The notes under the pieces were generated by a model, which was not told where the DNA came from, did not search any database, and worked only from the letters and a program-made list of their open reading frames with translations. The translations under genes were made by a program, and so were the position numbers. A DNA stretch of 64,000 bases from Mermis nigrescens (Eukaryota; Nematoda; Enoplea; Mermithida; Mermithidae), in the NCBI GenBank assembly GCA_036768485.1, contig JAVLUZ010000004.1, positions 648,807 to 712,806 on the forward strand, read 5' to 3'. This document shows, piece after piece, positions 34,070 through 44,393 of the stretch; the first letter of the stretch is position 1; each line of letters opens with the position of its first letter.

Positions 34070-34215
34070 GACTGACCAAAATGTTGGTGCCAGCGTTTAA
34101 AATAAGCCTGAGTAATGGGATGCGACGAGCGGAGCGAGCGAAGCGAGCGACTCGAGTTGCATCCCATTATTTAGGCTTAGTATTTTAAACGCTGGCACCA
34201 ACATTTTGGTCAGTC
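34070..34215. mobile_element. Foldback MITE, 146 bp near-perfect hairpin
   Basis: Arms 34070-34123 and 34159-34215 are inverted copies (GACTGACCAAAATGTTGGTG at the outside, AATGGGATGC at the inside) with three or four differences. The 35-base loop is made of GAGCGAGCGAAGCGAGCGAC-like tetramers. Flanks share CATG, a possible target duplication. It sits exactly at the 5' truncation end of E4. Confidence 0.7.
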
Positions 34216-34949
34216 ACATGAATCCACTGGAAAAATCTGATGACTGCCTTATTTGTTTTCGACTTGACTCAAATCAATCCAGTTCGGTGGCAGCTTTCAC
34301 CGGATACTACTTGCTGCATACGTACCTATAACGTGGCTATCTTAATACATATGTGAACCAGCTACACCAATGTCTGGTTTTCCGACAGTTTTTCCGACTT
34401 CTAAGTTAAAGATTATTGTTTGAAAAGGCATAAAAGCACGTTTTTTTGAAAATTTGACAAGGTCACCTTATTCTCAAAAAAACTCCGTATATTTCTAGTA
34501 GAGTGCGAAATTTGAAAAATACTGATTTTTTAACCCAGGCGCTCTATTTTTTACGTTTCCAGACCTCCCAAAAAACGTGGGAAAAGGTTGGAAAAAGTGG
34601 AAAAAAATTTTGTGCCTGGTAGATAAAAAGTGGAACAAAATTTTGTGCCTGATAGATAAAAATGTCAACCAAATCGATGGGAAAAAACGGTGGTGCACAA
34701 TATCAAGCGTTCTGTCTTTGCACACCATACAGTAAATCAATAGACAATACATTTGTGCGAACAGAAGAACTTGCTTATGTTTTATGCATTAATCATTTTG
34801 ATAGGAATTATACTACTCGACCGCCCGCTACAATCCTCGTTGAAAAGTCTCTTTTTTATTGATTAGTAGTTAGTATTTTATTTAACCATCTTGTTTTACC
34901 GGTGTCGTTAACTTTTACTAATTTTGTTTGTATTTACAAAATATAATAG

Positions 34950-35460
34950 AGCCATGTTTATGGTTAGAAGCACTGGTTACACCCATTTTTAAAAAGGAAA
35001 CCCTCACTCAGTCAAAATTATAGGCCTATATCTCTCTTTTGCGTTTTATGTAAAATTATGTAGTAAATAATTCATATGCCATCGTTGACTATTTCGACAG
35101 AACTGATCTAATATGTCAACAACAATTTGGGTTTTCGAAGAACAAGTCTTGTTCATCTCAGCTGTTAAAGTGTAAAAACAAGTGAACTAAAAGTTTAGAC
35201 AATCACGTTACGAATGGAAATTATTTATATTGAATTCTGTAAGGCCTTTGATTCTGTTGTCCACTCAAAAGTTTTGTTAAAACTTAAATCCTTGGGAGTT
35301 TCGGGTACTCTGTCAAGTTGGATTACATCATTTTAAGCGGGAAAGTCACAAATGGTAAAGATAAATAGTAGTCTCTCAAAAGCACAACCGGTAATTAGTG
35401 GTGTCCCTCAAGGCAGTGTGTTAGGGCCTACATTGTTTCTACATAGTGTTTATAGATGAC
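34950..35460 (+). pseudogene. CR1/L2-like element E5, reverse transcriptase part before insertion H
   Basis: Frames shift through a PIFKKGNPHS-like block, QQQFGFSKNKSCS-like text, DFCKAFDSVV-like text, and SGVPQGSVLGPTLF near 35397, then VFIDD. The reading stops at 35460 where element H begins and continues at 41241 as LVDCIKHSDI. Several single-base indels are present. It is 5'-truncated at about 34950. Confidence 0.7.
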
Positions 35461-35529
35461 TAGCTGAGCTGCCCGGCGCTGCCCGGGCTGAACTTAGGCC
35501 TGATAGTCATATGGGATTGATATGTCTCT

Positions 35530-35890
35530 TTTATTTTTTATTTTCAAGACATTTGATGTTTTTGGAATTTTTCTAAAAAAATTGTTGGTATAAACCATAT
35601 TTTATTTTTTGGATTTTTTTAAAATGTCTTTTGTCAACCATTTTTTTTGATCAAATCCATATTTCTGACGTTACAGAATGGTTATGAAAATTGTTTAGCC
35701 ATAATCATATTTTTGATGTACTGGGATGTTCTGGAAATTTTTTTTGATCAAACCCATATTTTTGATGTTTTGAGATGTTTTGAAAAATTTTTTTCGTCAA
35801 ACCATATTTTTGATGTTTAAGGATGTTTTGGAAAATTTTTTTGGTCAAACCATATTTTTGATGTTTTAAAAATTTTTTGTGCGTTGTAGC
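35530..35890. repeat. 48-49 bp minisatellite in element H
   Basis: CATATTTTTGATGTTTTGAG recurs at 35706, 35755, 35803 and 35851, with weaker earlier units from about 35530. Each unit contains a T-run and GGTCAAAC. The minus-strand frame over it is just repeated LKHQKYGLTKKIFQNI. Confidence 0.85.
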
Positions 35891-35894
35891 GAAG

Positions 35895-36363
35895 GGTGTC
35901 ATATATCACGTGATATCTCATATCACTCATATGTTATAGCAGATGGTATCTCCTATCTTATATCACTGCATGTTATGGCATAGACAGGGTATCTATATCA
36001 CACCTATCTTATAGCATTGCCTATCTTGTAGCACGGGGTATCTTATATCACACCTATCTTATAGCATTGCCTATCTCGTAGCTTAGGGTATCTTATATCC
36101 CATCCTATCTTATAGCATTGCCTATCTTGTAGCTCGGGGTATCTTATATCACTTCCTATCTTATAGCATTGCCTTTCTTGTAGCACGGGGTATCTTTTAT
36201 CACGTCCTATCTTATAGCATTACCTATCTTGTAGCACGGGTGTCTTTTATCATGTCCTATCTTATAGCATTGCCTATCCTGTAGCACAGGGTATCTATCG
36301 CATCCTATTGTATAGCATTGCCTATCTTGTAGCACATGGTATCTTATTTCATGTCCTATCTTA
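35895..36363. repeat. About 51 bp minisatellite in element H, left block
   Basis: TATCTTATAGCATTGCCTAT then TTGTAGCACGGGGTATCTTA repeats with 50-51 base spacing (ATAGCATTGC at 36011, 36061, 36112 and 36163). The array is split by E3 and its last unit continues at 40859-40910. Confidence 0.85.
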
Positions 36364-36464
36364 CTAATACTTTATTCGGAAAAAACACAAGGGTAGAACA
36401 AAAGTCGCAAGGCAAATAAAATAAAATGCGAAATGTCCTGGAGACACAGGCAAATAGATTGCGC

Positions 36465-37001
36465 TCACGTGTGCCCCATCAAAAAATTCCGGAAATCAAC
36501 CTTTTTCAAATTTCTCTTAAATGTCTCAACATTTGGAGAACTTTGAATATATTGTGGAAGATCGTTCCAAATTCTAGCTGATCTAGTAGCAAAATAATAC
36601 TTTTTACAATCAAGTCGAAATTTTTCTAAATAGATCTGATTTGCAAATGCATTTCTAGTACGCGGATGACCATAAAACTTATAAAAATCTTCAGGAGGCA
36701 AGAGATTATTGTGAATAATATTATACGGAACAATTAAATCAAAATAAATTCTATGGAGTTCAAGTCTCTCTAAATTTAAGGCTTTTAACCTTTCATCATA
36801 AGAAAGTCCCATGTATCCAATTAACCTTTTAGTAAATTTTCGCTGTACCCGTTCAACCCTGTTGATATCAGAAAGCAAATAGGGGCTCCATACAGTTGGA
36901 GCATACTCTACTATAGGCCGAATATAATTCTTAAAAGCAAGAACCAACATTTCAAGATCACGTGATTCAAAACATTTGAAAATCAAAACACTGATTTTCA
37001 A
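36465..37001 (-). pseudogene. E3 ORF2 C-terminal domain
   Basis: FKNYIRPIVEYAPTVWSPYL, INRVERVQRKFTKRLIGYMG and RSARIWNDLPQYIQSSPNVE are the conserved CR1/L2 C-terminal blocks downstream of RT, ending FRNFLMGHT. It is separated from the FADD region by a frameshift near 37.15 kb. It is the template against which E1's decay can be read. Confidence 0.85.
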
Positions 37002-37305
37002 AGCTTTTGCTGATATATTAGTACAATGACAACTAAATGATAAGTTTGTTGTTAAGGAAACACCTAAATCTCGAATTGAGGAACCTGCATCAGATAACGA
37101 AAAATGGTTTAAGTGATATGTAACTTTTGGATTAGCGTACCCTAGATATAACAGAACATTTAGGGAGAGATATGCTTAACTGATTTTCTTCAGACCAGGA
37201 AACCAGCTTATCTAAATCTTTTTGCAACAAAGTATAATTTTGAGAAAAATTAAAGAGCTTCAATAAATCATCAGCAAAGAAAAATACTTCACTATGCTCA
37301 ACTGC

Positions 37306-38139
37306 TTAAACAAAATCATTTACAAACAACAGAAACAAAGAGGGTCCTAAAACGCTACCTTGAGGTACGCCACTAATAACTGGTTTCCGATCAGAAAAAG
37401 CGTCAAAAATTTTGACCTTTTGTGTACGATTTGTCAAAAAAGAAATTAACCATTTTAATAACATACCATTTATCCCATAATGCTTCAACTTCTCTATCAA
37501 TTTAGAATAAACGACTGAGTCGAAGGCTTTACTAAAATCGACATAAACAACATCAATAGGAATAGATGCATCAAGTGATTTAACCCAGATGTTTATACAC
37601 TTCAAAAGCTGAGTTTCACATGACTTTCCCTTTTGAAAACCAAACTGCCGTGAAAAGAAATTAGTTTTCGACTTTAAAGAAGCAATTAAAGCTCTGTTTA
37701 TAATATACTCCATAATTTTACAAGGGACGCAACAAAGAGATAATTGACGGTAATTTTCAACTGAAGAATAATCACCCTTCATAAAGATAGGTACAACAAT
37801 CGCATCTTTCCAACAAGAAGATACTTCACCACTTCTATAAGAAACTTCGAAAATAGAACTAAGTGGATCAACAAGAAATGGACATAATCTTTTGATAAAA
37901 TATGAACAAATACCATCAGGCCCAATAGAGAAAGTTTGCTTAAGATTTTGAATAGAATTTAGTACAGATTCAAAACTAAAATCTACCTTAACATCAAGTA
38001 TATCTTTGTGACTTAAGTTTGTAGTATTAATAGGGAAACCATTATCAACTGTAAACACAGATGTAAAGAATTCATTAAAAACATTCGCTTTTTGCAAGTC
38101 TGAGTTGATAATAAAGTTGTCAACAACTATGTCAGGCAT
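37306..38139 (-). pseudogene. E3 reverse transcriptase
   Basis: A 277-codon frame holds NVFNEFFTSVF, FSIGPDGICSYFIKRLCPF, YRQLSLCCVPCKIMEYII, RQFGFQKGKSCETQLLKC, VVYVDFSKAFDSVVYSKL, and ISGVPQGSVLGPSLFLLF: RT motifs 0 to 4 in order. It ends at a single TAA after VNDFV. The same frame continues with HSEVFFFADDLLKLF, so the FADD catalytic motif lies just past the stop and one nonsense mutation separates them. Confidence 0.88.
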
Positions 38140-38254
38140 ATTGTTTGACGGATTTTTCTTAGTATTTATGAAACGATAAAAATGCTTAGGATCGGATCCT
38201 TTTTTAACAGTTTACGTTCCTGCGCACAATAATATTCCTTAATAGCTTTCCTTA

Positions 38255-38848
38255 AGCCTGATTTATACTCCACGCTGGCGAGCAAGCGGCGAGAAATTGC
38301 CGCAACGGCCGCCGCAGAAATTTCGCGCAAACCCATTTATACTTCCGGCTGCAGCGCGACAGCCGGCGAATTATTCGCCGTCGCAATTTGATTTATACTT
38401 CACGCGGCCGCCGCGCCGCGGACTGATTCGCAAAAGTCTAGATTTTTCGCCGTTGTTATTTTTAGCTTTTTCGGCCATTTTTTCGCCGCGCCGCAAAAGT
38501 CAAAAAGCCCATTGCTCTTGCAAATGCTAATAAGGTATTGAGCCGAGTGTCGACGTTGAATCATTTTGAATTTTAATGAGGTATCGATTTATGCAATATT
38601 CTGCGGCAGTTCGCAAGAAGTATAAACGCATTGCGCTGAAGCGGCTGCAAAGCGGAGGTGAGGCGCCACCTTGTCGCTGGTTTTTTTGTCCACGCGGCGA
38701 GCTCGCCACGTGAAGTATAAATGCACGACGCTGAGCGCGGCAAGCGGATTTTGCCGCAGAATATTCGCGCAGGGTCGACTAATTTTTGGGCATACTGTGG
38801 CCGCAAAAGCCCTTTGCGGCGCGATTCGCGTGAAGTATAAATCAGGCT
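38255..38848. mobile_element. PIF/Harbinger-type MITE inserted in E3
   Basis: Termini AGCCTGATTTATACTCCACG and CGTGAAGTATAAATCAGGCT are inverted repeats of over 20 bases. The flanks TTA (38252-38254) and TTA (38849-38851) fit the 3-base TWA duplication of PIF/Harbinger elements. The 594-bp body is strikingly GC-rich and repeats the motif TTTATACTTC(A/C)CGG several times internally in both orientations. It has no transposase; frames across it are compositional artefacts. It splits the E3 linker between endonuclease and RT. Confidence 0.85.
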
Positions 38849-39013
38849 TTACAAGTCTACTGTATTTAGAGTAAGTATTCCTGAAAATAGGACCAAATTT
38901 AAATTTTCTCCAGAATTTTAATTTCTTTGACAACAGTCGTCTTATATTTTTGGGATATTTATTAACTCTACTAGGTTTGGAAAACGGAACAAAAGAATCT
39001 ATAAGATACTGCA

Positions 39014-39834
39014 TCACCGATAAAAACGATTATAAAAATCGTTTACTGTCACACAAGTAGAAAAGATCAATGGCCACTGGATGTTGGCAAGAAAAGTAAA
39101 CATAGATTCATAATCAGCTTTTGCAAAATTACGTTTCGAAGCTACTTGTCGCCTGACTTCAAACGGTAGTAAAATTTTGAAAAGAACAGAATCACGATCA
39201 CTTATAGCAAAAGGAGGTCTTGTTTTGCAAGCAATAATCAATGATTTATCAGATGTAAATATAAAATCTAGAATATTTTGACCCAAGGTAGGGTGATGTA
39301 CATGTTGATATAATCCATAACTATCAACGGTTTCGAAAAAATTGAAAGACATGCTATTTTCAGATAATACATCAGTTTTATTCCATTTAATATCCGGTAG
39401 ATTAAAATCACCTAAATCAATAAGGGTTTTATTACAATCAAGCAACATATTTAAAAGATTTAAAAAATCTTGATTTTGTTTGTCGTGTAGAGAATAATTA
39501 GGAGGTCTATAGCACAAAATGCACCTCTATGTAATAGAACCAATAAAAAGATCGCAGGCAATAATTTCAGCAGTACAGTTAATTGAGAAAGTATTAACTA
39601 ATGTTAGAGACAAATTTTTTTGGAGATAATACAGACCCCACCGCCTACTCTTTTTTCACGATCGTTTCTAAAAAGTGAATAACCAAAATTTGCAACTAAC
39701 AAAGAATCACTGAAAGTATCAGTCAGCCATGTTTCAGTGATAAAAATCAAATCATAAGTATAAGAACTCAAAAGCAAATGCAAATCAGCAATTTTGTTAC
39801 ATACACTGCGCGAATTAAACAAAATAGAACACAA
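39014..39834 (-). pseudogene. E3 endonuclease domain
   Basis: NSRSVCNKIADLHLLLSSYT, LIFITETWLTDTFSDSLL and RVGGGVCIISKK open the domain, followed after a break near 39600-39517 by MCYRPPNYSLHDKQN, LIDLGDFNLPDIKWNKTD and AISDRDSVLFKILL. These are AP-like endonuclease motifs; the usual S-D-H step appears as S-D-R-D, so catalysis may be lost. The following linker reads NFAKADYESMFTFLANIQ and continues past 39014 as MQYLIDSFVPFSKPSRVN. Confidence 0.8.
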
Positions 39835-39942
39835 TTTATTTACACAGTTAGAATTTGGAACGTTTTTCGGGTCGATTATATTATTATTTAAAGATCTGCC
39901 ACAATTGTAAAAAATTTTCCTTTTGTGCTTGGGCGAAATTAC

Positions 39943-40413
39943 CTATAAATTTACGGAATTTAGCGAAAATAAAACAAATTTATCAGATTTGCGTATAATC
40001 TGACTTTTGGCATAATTAATAAAGAAAGAACCGGGTGGAAAAATACTAGATTCATCGCGCAAAGTCCGTGCATTTTGCCGCTGCTTGTAGGTGAGATCAG
40101 GTCTAGCTCGTAAGTTCTTGTGGGTGCAACCTGGCTTCACGATCTTATTGATAAAGTTTATAAAATTCGTTTTTACCTGGCTCGAAACACAAATGACTTT
40201 AAGAAACCTTGGTTGGTTCTCGTTTGCCGGACCATCACGAAAAACAAACAAGACGTCCGATGGATTTACCGACGAAACTTTCTTATTGTCATGCGCGAAA
40301 GACAGCAATTTGCGAACGTTAGAGAGGTCGTCGTCGGAATCGGGTAAACCAAAGAGAACAGCATTTTTACTTTTGGACGCCAATTCGATCGACTCGTTTA
40401 TCGTTTCGATCAA
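39943..40413 (-). CDS. E3 ORF1 central/C-terminal domain
   Basis: A 156-codon frame: AVLFGLPDSDDDLSNVRKLL resembles the V-x-x-G-L-P-E/D-S opening of the RRM-like domain of LINE ORF1 proteins, followed by DVLFVFRDGPANENQPR and RARPDLTYKQRQNARTLRDE. The last block (basic, R-x-D-x-T-x-x-x-R) is typical of ORF1 RNA-binding C-termini. It ends shortly before the endonuclease ORF. Confidence 0.65.
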   Translation of the reverse strand: MIETINESIELASKSKNAVLFGLPDSDDDLSNVRKLLSFAHDNKKVSSVNPSDVLFVFRDGPANENQPRFLKVICVSSQVKTNFINFINKIVKPGCTHKNLRARPDLTYKQRQNARTLRDESSIFPPGSFFINYAKSQIIRKSDKFVLFSLNSVNL

Positions 40414-40545
40414 TCTGTTCCCAGCGGTTTCCGATGTTGCAGGATTTGAAGGAGAAAAGTTTTTTCAGGAGTGAGATTTGTTTTAGAAAAAGTAGTTTCC
40501 ATTTTTACCTGTAGTTCATTAAAGCCGGGCTTCCATCAGTTCCAT

Positions 40546-40742
40546 TCATCGTTCTAACTGTAGAAGGCGATCAATCTTCGGCAAGCAGCCTTCACAGAAA
40601 AACTTCTGTGACTTTAGACGACTAAGAGCATCATACGTCCCGCGATCGATTCCAAAGCATTTGGCATGTCCCCACATTTCGCAGAAATCACATCTGACGC
40701 CCATGTCGTTATCGTGGACCAGATTGTGACATTTGAGGCACG
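40546..40742 (-). CDS. E3 ORF1 N-terminal PHD finger
   Basis: The minus strand reads SCLKCHNLVHDNDMG, VRCDFCEMWGHAKCFGIDR and SQKFFCEGCLPKIDRLLQ before TGA. This is a complete Cys4-His-Cys3 PHD pattern (CxxC, CxxC, H-x2-C, CxxC). PHD fingers are a known feature of CR1-family ORF1 proteins, likely serving nucleic acid or chromatin contacts. The reading frame differs from the upstream Ser/Arg-rich start near 40.9 kb, so the N-terminus is shifted. Confidence 0.7.
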
Positions 40743-40858
40743 ATTCGACCTTTTGTAGATACCGATGGACGCGATTTCGACTGAGAATTTGTACTTGATC
40801 GCTTGTCCCTCATAATTGAAATAGTAAAGTAATATCGCGACATAAATTGGGCAAAAAA

Positions 40859-41240
40859 CTTATAGCATTGCCCATCTTGTAGCACTGCGTAGGTTATATT
40901 GCGTCCGATCATATGTTATAACGTATGCAGCGGCCAAATACCATAACCAGAAAATAGTGTAAACCGACTTTTGTTCCATTTTTGATTTGCGAAAAATCGG
41001 CCATGTCCCGGAAAATGCTATGCTAAAGCATGAGGCTGCCTCCAGCTCCACCTCTGTATAGGGTGACTGGGTGGGGTTGGTCAAATTTTAATGTCGCTAC
41101 GGATCCTTCCCCGGTAGGCCGACCTCGGGCCAAAACGTCAGCCCACCAACTATTATGGAGCCGGAGCCAACCCCGAACAAACATACAGACATACATACAT
41201 ACATACATACAAACAAACTTTCACAAATACATATATAGAT
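40859..41240. repeat. Element H right part: minisatellite end, GC-rich block, (ACAT)n tail
   Basis: One more 51-bp unit (TTATAGCATTGCCCATCTTG) follows E3, then a GC-richer block with CCTTCCCCGGTAGGCCGACC and CGTCAGCCCACCAAC. A tail of GACATACATACATACATACA (about 41187-41216) and TATATAGAT follows. Frames over the ACAT tract (repeats of YVCM or THTY) are artefacts. Confidence 0.7.
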
Positions 41241-42178
41241 TTAGTAGATTGTATTAAACATAGTGATATTATGTTGTTTGCTGATGATGCAAACATTTTT
41301 AATGTTTCATGTAATGCTGATCTTTTACAATGTGATCTGGATTCCTTACACGCATGGACCAAAAAATGGCAGTTGCAAATAAGTTATGGTAAATGTGCAA
41401 TGTTGTATTTCGGGTATGGAAATCCTAGAAACACTATAAACTGGGTTTTCAAAATTTAACTATTTCTGAAGGAAGTATTAAGGATTTGGGAGTGTACATT
41501 AGTAATGACCTATCTTCTAGCATTCATTGTGTAAACACTGCGTCTAAAGCTTCTCGAGTTGCATCACTGATCCAGAAAAGCTTTTTCTCAAAGAATATTA
41601 AATTAATGGTAAAAGCTTTTAACGTTTAGACCCATTTTGTAGTAGAGCTCAGTAGTTTGGAACCCTTATTTGATTAAAGATATACATAGACTGTATTGAA
41701 AAGTTCAGCGTGAATTTACGAAAAGAATTAATGACGACAAGGTGACTTGTTGGGCAATGAACGGTTGGGTTTGTTAAATCTTGAAAGGCTCGTAACTCGG
41801 CGTATTCATTTTGATCTTACTTTTGCTTTCAGAATAATCAAGAGACAGTTACTTTCATTTAAAATTTCTTTTGAACTCGCACCCGAAAGGGATACCAGAT
41901 CGGTAAGTGATATAAAGCTTTATATACGCAAATTTCATTTACATTTTAGGAAAAACGACTTTGCAAACAGAACGGCCAGAATCTGGAATACTTTGCCCCA
42001 AAGCATTGTTGATTGTAGATCTATTAAACGCTTTAAGGATTTGATTTCTAAACTTTATTTAGATGAGTTCCTAAAGGGGCGTACAGGATCTTGTATTTTC
42101 CTTGTATTTCAATAAATTTTTCAATAAATATTTCAATAAATATTTCAATAAATTCTTGTATTTCAATAAATTTTCCTT
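41241..42178 (+). pseudogene. E5 reverse transcriptase end and C-terminal domain
   Basis: It resumes with DCIKHSDIMLFADDANIFNV; FADD is the catalytic motif. DSLHAWTKKWQLQISYGKCA, SIKDLGVYISNDLSSSI, RLGLLNLERLVTRRIHFDL and NRTARIWNTLPQSIVDCRS follow across several indels. The gene ends with YLDEFLKGRT. The 3' tail is a TTTCAATAAA-type array (about 42108-42172), the terminal microsatellite of the element. Confidence 0.8.
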
Positions 42179-42179
42179 G

Positions 42180-42628
42180 TCTGACCCCGGCCAGCCCCGG
42201 CCCCGGATCTTTTTTCAGCCCCGGTACCGCCCTGGCCAAAAAGTCGCCCCGGTCGATCACTACCCTTCCCCCCAAACAAAATTTTAGATACGAGCCTGGG
42301 TGGATTAACAGTTTTATCGATAATTTTGCTTTGATCTCACTTTCTGACGACATCTTGGTCAGGGATGGAGAAAACACAGATTTGAAAACTTTGAATTTTT
42401 GGGTTTTATTGGGTTTTTTTATGGAAATGACACCTAGAGCTACCAAAACACCGTAAAAACATCGGTAAAAATGAAAAATGTGTGAAATTCTAGAGAATTT
42501 TCTCAAATTCTGCTGTCCTGGAATCGCAAAGCTGCAGTATTTATTTAACTCTATTTGGAAAATAGGTAACCTGTGGATTAAAAACCCAATGATTTTTAGC
42601 CCCCAAAAATCTCAGGCTTGCCAACCCT
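42180..42628. mobile_element. GC-ended non-autonomous element, probably related to hAT-like elements
   Basis: The left part GACCCCGGCCAGCCCCGGCC and CGCCCTGGCCAAAAAGTCGC resembles the GC-rich termini of the 20.8-kb hAT-like element. The right edge may be near GGCTTGCCAACCCTGA (about 42615). No coding frame is credible. Confidence 0.35.
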
Positions 42629-42629
42629 G

Positions 42630-42825
42630 ACTCGGAGCTACATAAGCGTCGTCATTTTCGATTTTACCTATGTCGCAGAACAGCATCATGCGATGATATT
42701 GCTCAGTTCTTAAACATGTCAAAATTTACCCGGGATTCCATCACCAGTGAACACATTTCTCGTTATTTTTGCTTGAATCGGCTGAAGTCCTCAGCCGGCC
42801 ATGATGAGCATCATTGGGGCTAATT
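42630..42825 (+). pseudogene. Possible ORF1-like fragment
   Basis: HKRRHFRFYLCRRTASCDD then IAQFLNMSKFTRDSITSEHI, followed by a stop after GHDEHHWG. The F-x-(L)-x-R-x-x-x-x-x-x-x-D-(I)-x-x-F-L pattern resembles RRM-like domains of some non-LTR ORF1 proteins. It is isolated and short. Confidence 0.25.
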
Positions 42826-42980
42826 AAGAAGTCAAACTGCCTAAGCACCAAACATCCAAAACCGCAAGCCGGTAATTTGTGACTAAACTTCGTTACAGTA
42901 ATTGCAGCTTTTTACGTAAGAGTAAGCCTGAGCAAAGTCAACCAATCAACGACACGTACGCAGGTTGTCTTTTTCGCGTC

Positions 42981-44393
42981 AAGAGCCTTTGAAAAACTCA
43001 GTTGTAATTTTGTTAAGTTTGAAAAACACTGTGCTAATTTTTTGAAAACCTTTGTTGTATTTTACGAAATTTGAAAATGTTTGCTAAGTTTGAAAAACAC
43101 TGTGCTAATTTTTTGAAAACCTTCGTTGTATTTTACGAAATTTGAAAATGTTTGCTAAGTTTGAAAAACACTGTGCTAATTTTTTGAAAACTTCCGTTGT
43201 ATTTTACGAGATTTGAAAAACTCACTTGTATTTTTGCAAAGTTTGACAAACAATGTGCTAATTTTTTGAAAACCTTCATTGTATTTTACGAAGTTTGAAA
43301 ATGTTTGCTAATTTTGAAAAACACTGTGCTAATTTTTTGAAAACCTTTGTTGTATTTTACGAAATTTGAAAATGTTTGCTAAGTTTGAAAAACACTGTGC
43401 TAATTTTTTGAAAACCTTCGTTGAATTTTACGAGATTTGAAAAACTCGGTTGTAATTTTGTTAAGTTTGAAAAACACTGTGCTAATTTTTTGAAAACCTT
43501 AGTTGTATTTCACGAAATTTGAGAATGTTTGCCAAGTTTGAAAAAACACTGTGCTAATTTTTTGAAAACTTCCGTTGTATTTTACGAGATTTGAAAAAGT
43601 CAGTTGTATTTTTGCAAAGTTTGAAAAACAATGTGCTAATTTTTTGAAAACCTTCATTGTATTTTACGAAGCTTGAAAATGTTTGCTAATTTTGAAAGAC
43701 ACTGTGCTAATTTTTTTGAAAACCTTCGTTGTATTTTACAAAATTTGAAAATGTTTGCTAAGTTTGAAAAACACTGTGCTAATTTTTTGAAAACCTTCGT
43801 TGTATTTTACGAAGTTTGAAAATGTTTGCTAATTTTGAAAAACAATGTGCTAATTTTTTGAAAACCTTCGTTGTATTTTACGAAATTTGAAAATGTTTGC
43901 TAAGTTTGAAAAACACTGTGCTAATTTTTTGAAAACCTTAGTTGTATTTCACGAAATTTGAAAATGTTTGCCAAGTTTGAAAAACACTGTGCTAATTTTT
44001 TGAAAACTTCCGTTGTATTTTACGAGATTTGAAAAAGTCAGTTGTATTTTTGCAAAGTTTGAAAAACAATGTGCTAATTTTTTGAAAACCTTCATTGTAT
44101 TTTACGAAGTTTGAAAATGTTTGCTAATTTTGAAAGACACTGTGCTAATTTTTTGAAAACCTTCGTTGTATTTTACAAAATTTGAAAATGTTTGCTAAGT
44201 TTGAAAAACACTGTGCTAATTTTTTGAAAACCTTCGTTGTATTTTACGAAGTTTGAAAATGTTTGCTAATTTTGAAAAACACTGTGCTAATTTTTGGAAA
44301 ACCTTCGTTGTATTTTACGAAATTTGAAAATGTTTGCTAAGTTTGAAAAACACTGTGCTAATTTTTTGAAAACCTTCGTTGTATTTTACGAGC
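42981..44393. repeat. 71-bp satellite with higher-order period of about 439 bp
   Basis: Units start AAGTTTGAAAAACACTGTGC, continue TAATTTTTTGAAAACCTTCG and TTGTATTTTACGAAATTTGA, and recur every 71 bases (for example 43015 and 43086). A longer variant of about 82-84 bases (CGAGATTTGAAAAAGTCAGT then TGTATTTTTGC) is interspersed. The distinctive AGTTGTATTTCACG lies at 43501 and again at 43940, so about five standard units plus one long unit form a higher-order repeat. About 20 units in all. Confidence 0.9.

Larger units (their letters stand above)
36364..40858 (-). mobile_element. CR1/L2-like non-LTR retrotransposon E3, full length, inserted in element H
   Basis: A complete element of about 4.5 kb (3.9 kb without the MITE at 38255-38848). 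The minus strand shows a PHD-finger ORF, an ORF1 domain, endonuclease, RT and C-terminal domain, and a 3' end with CCGAATAAAGTATTAG. CTTA occurs on both sides (36360-36363 and 40859-40862), where the H minisatellite resumes in register. Lesions are few: one TAA after VNDFV, a frameshift near 37.15 kb, and breaks in the endonuclease. Confidence 0.88.
35461..41240. mobile_element. Element H: GC-rich head, minisatellite body, ACAT tail, interrupted by E3
   Basis: It starts TAGCTGAGCTGCCCGGCGCT and ends ACATACAAACAAACTTTCAC then AAATACATATATAGAT. Excising it rejoins the E5 reverse transcriptase frame exactly (VFIDD/LVDCIK). Without E3 it is about 1.3 kb. No terminal inverted repeats and no clear target duplication are visible; only ATAGAT occurs beside both junctions. 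It encodes no protein. Class is open: a non-autonomous element lacking inverted termini. Confidence 0.6.

Noticed and set aside
35705..35902. Repetitive basic 65-codon minus-strand frame
   Set aside because: It is a translation of the 48-49 bp minisatellite.
38297..38874. Several overlapping frames in GC-rich DNA, as if a compact gene lay there
   Set aside because: The segment is a MITE with TIRs and a TTA duplication; frames arise from GC-rich composition and do not resemble transposase.
41023..41362. Frames rich in YVCM and THTY repeats
   Set aside because: They translate the ACAT microsatellite tail of element H.
42048..42506. Three overlapping frames at the end of E5
   Set aside because: They cover the AATAAA-type tail array and a GC-rich non-coding element.
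42981..44393. Regularly spaced repeats resembling a CRISPR array
   Set aside because: Units are contiguous 71-bp satellite copies with no unique spacers, in a eukaryotic genome.
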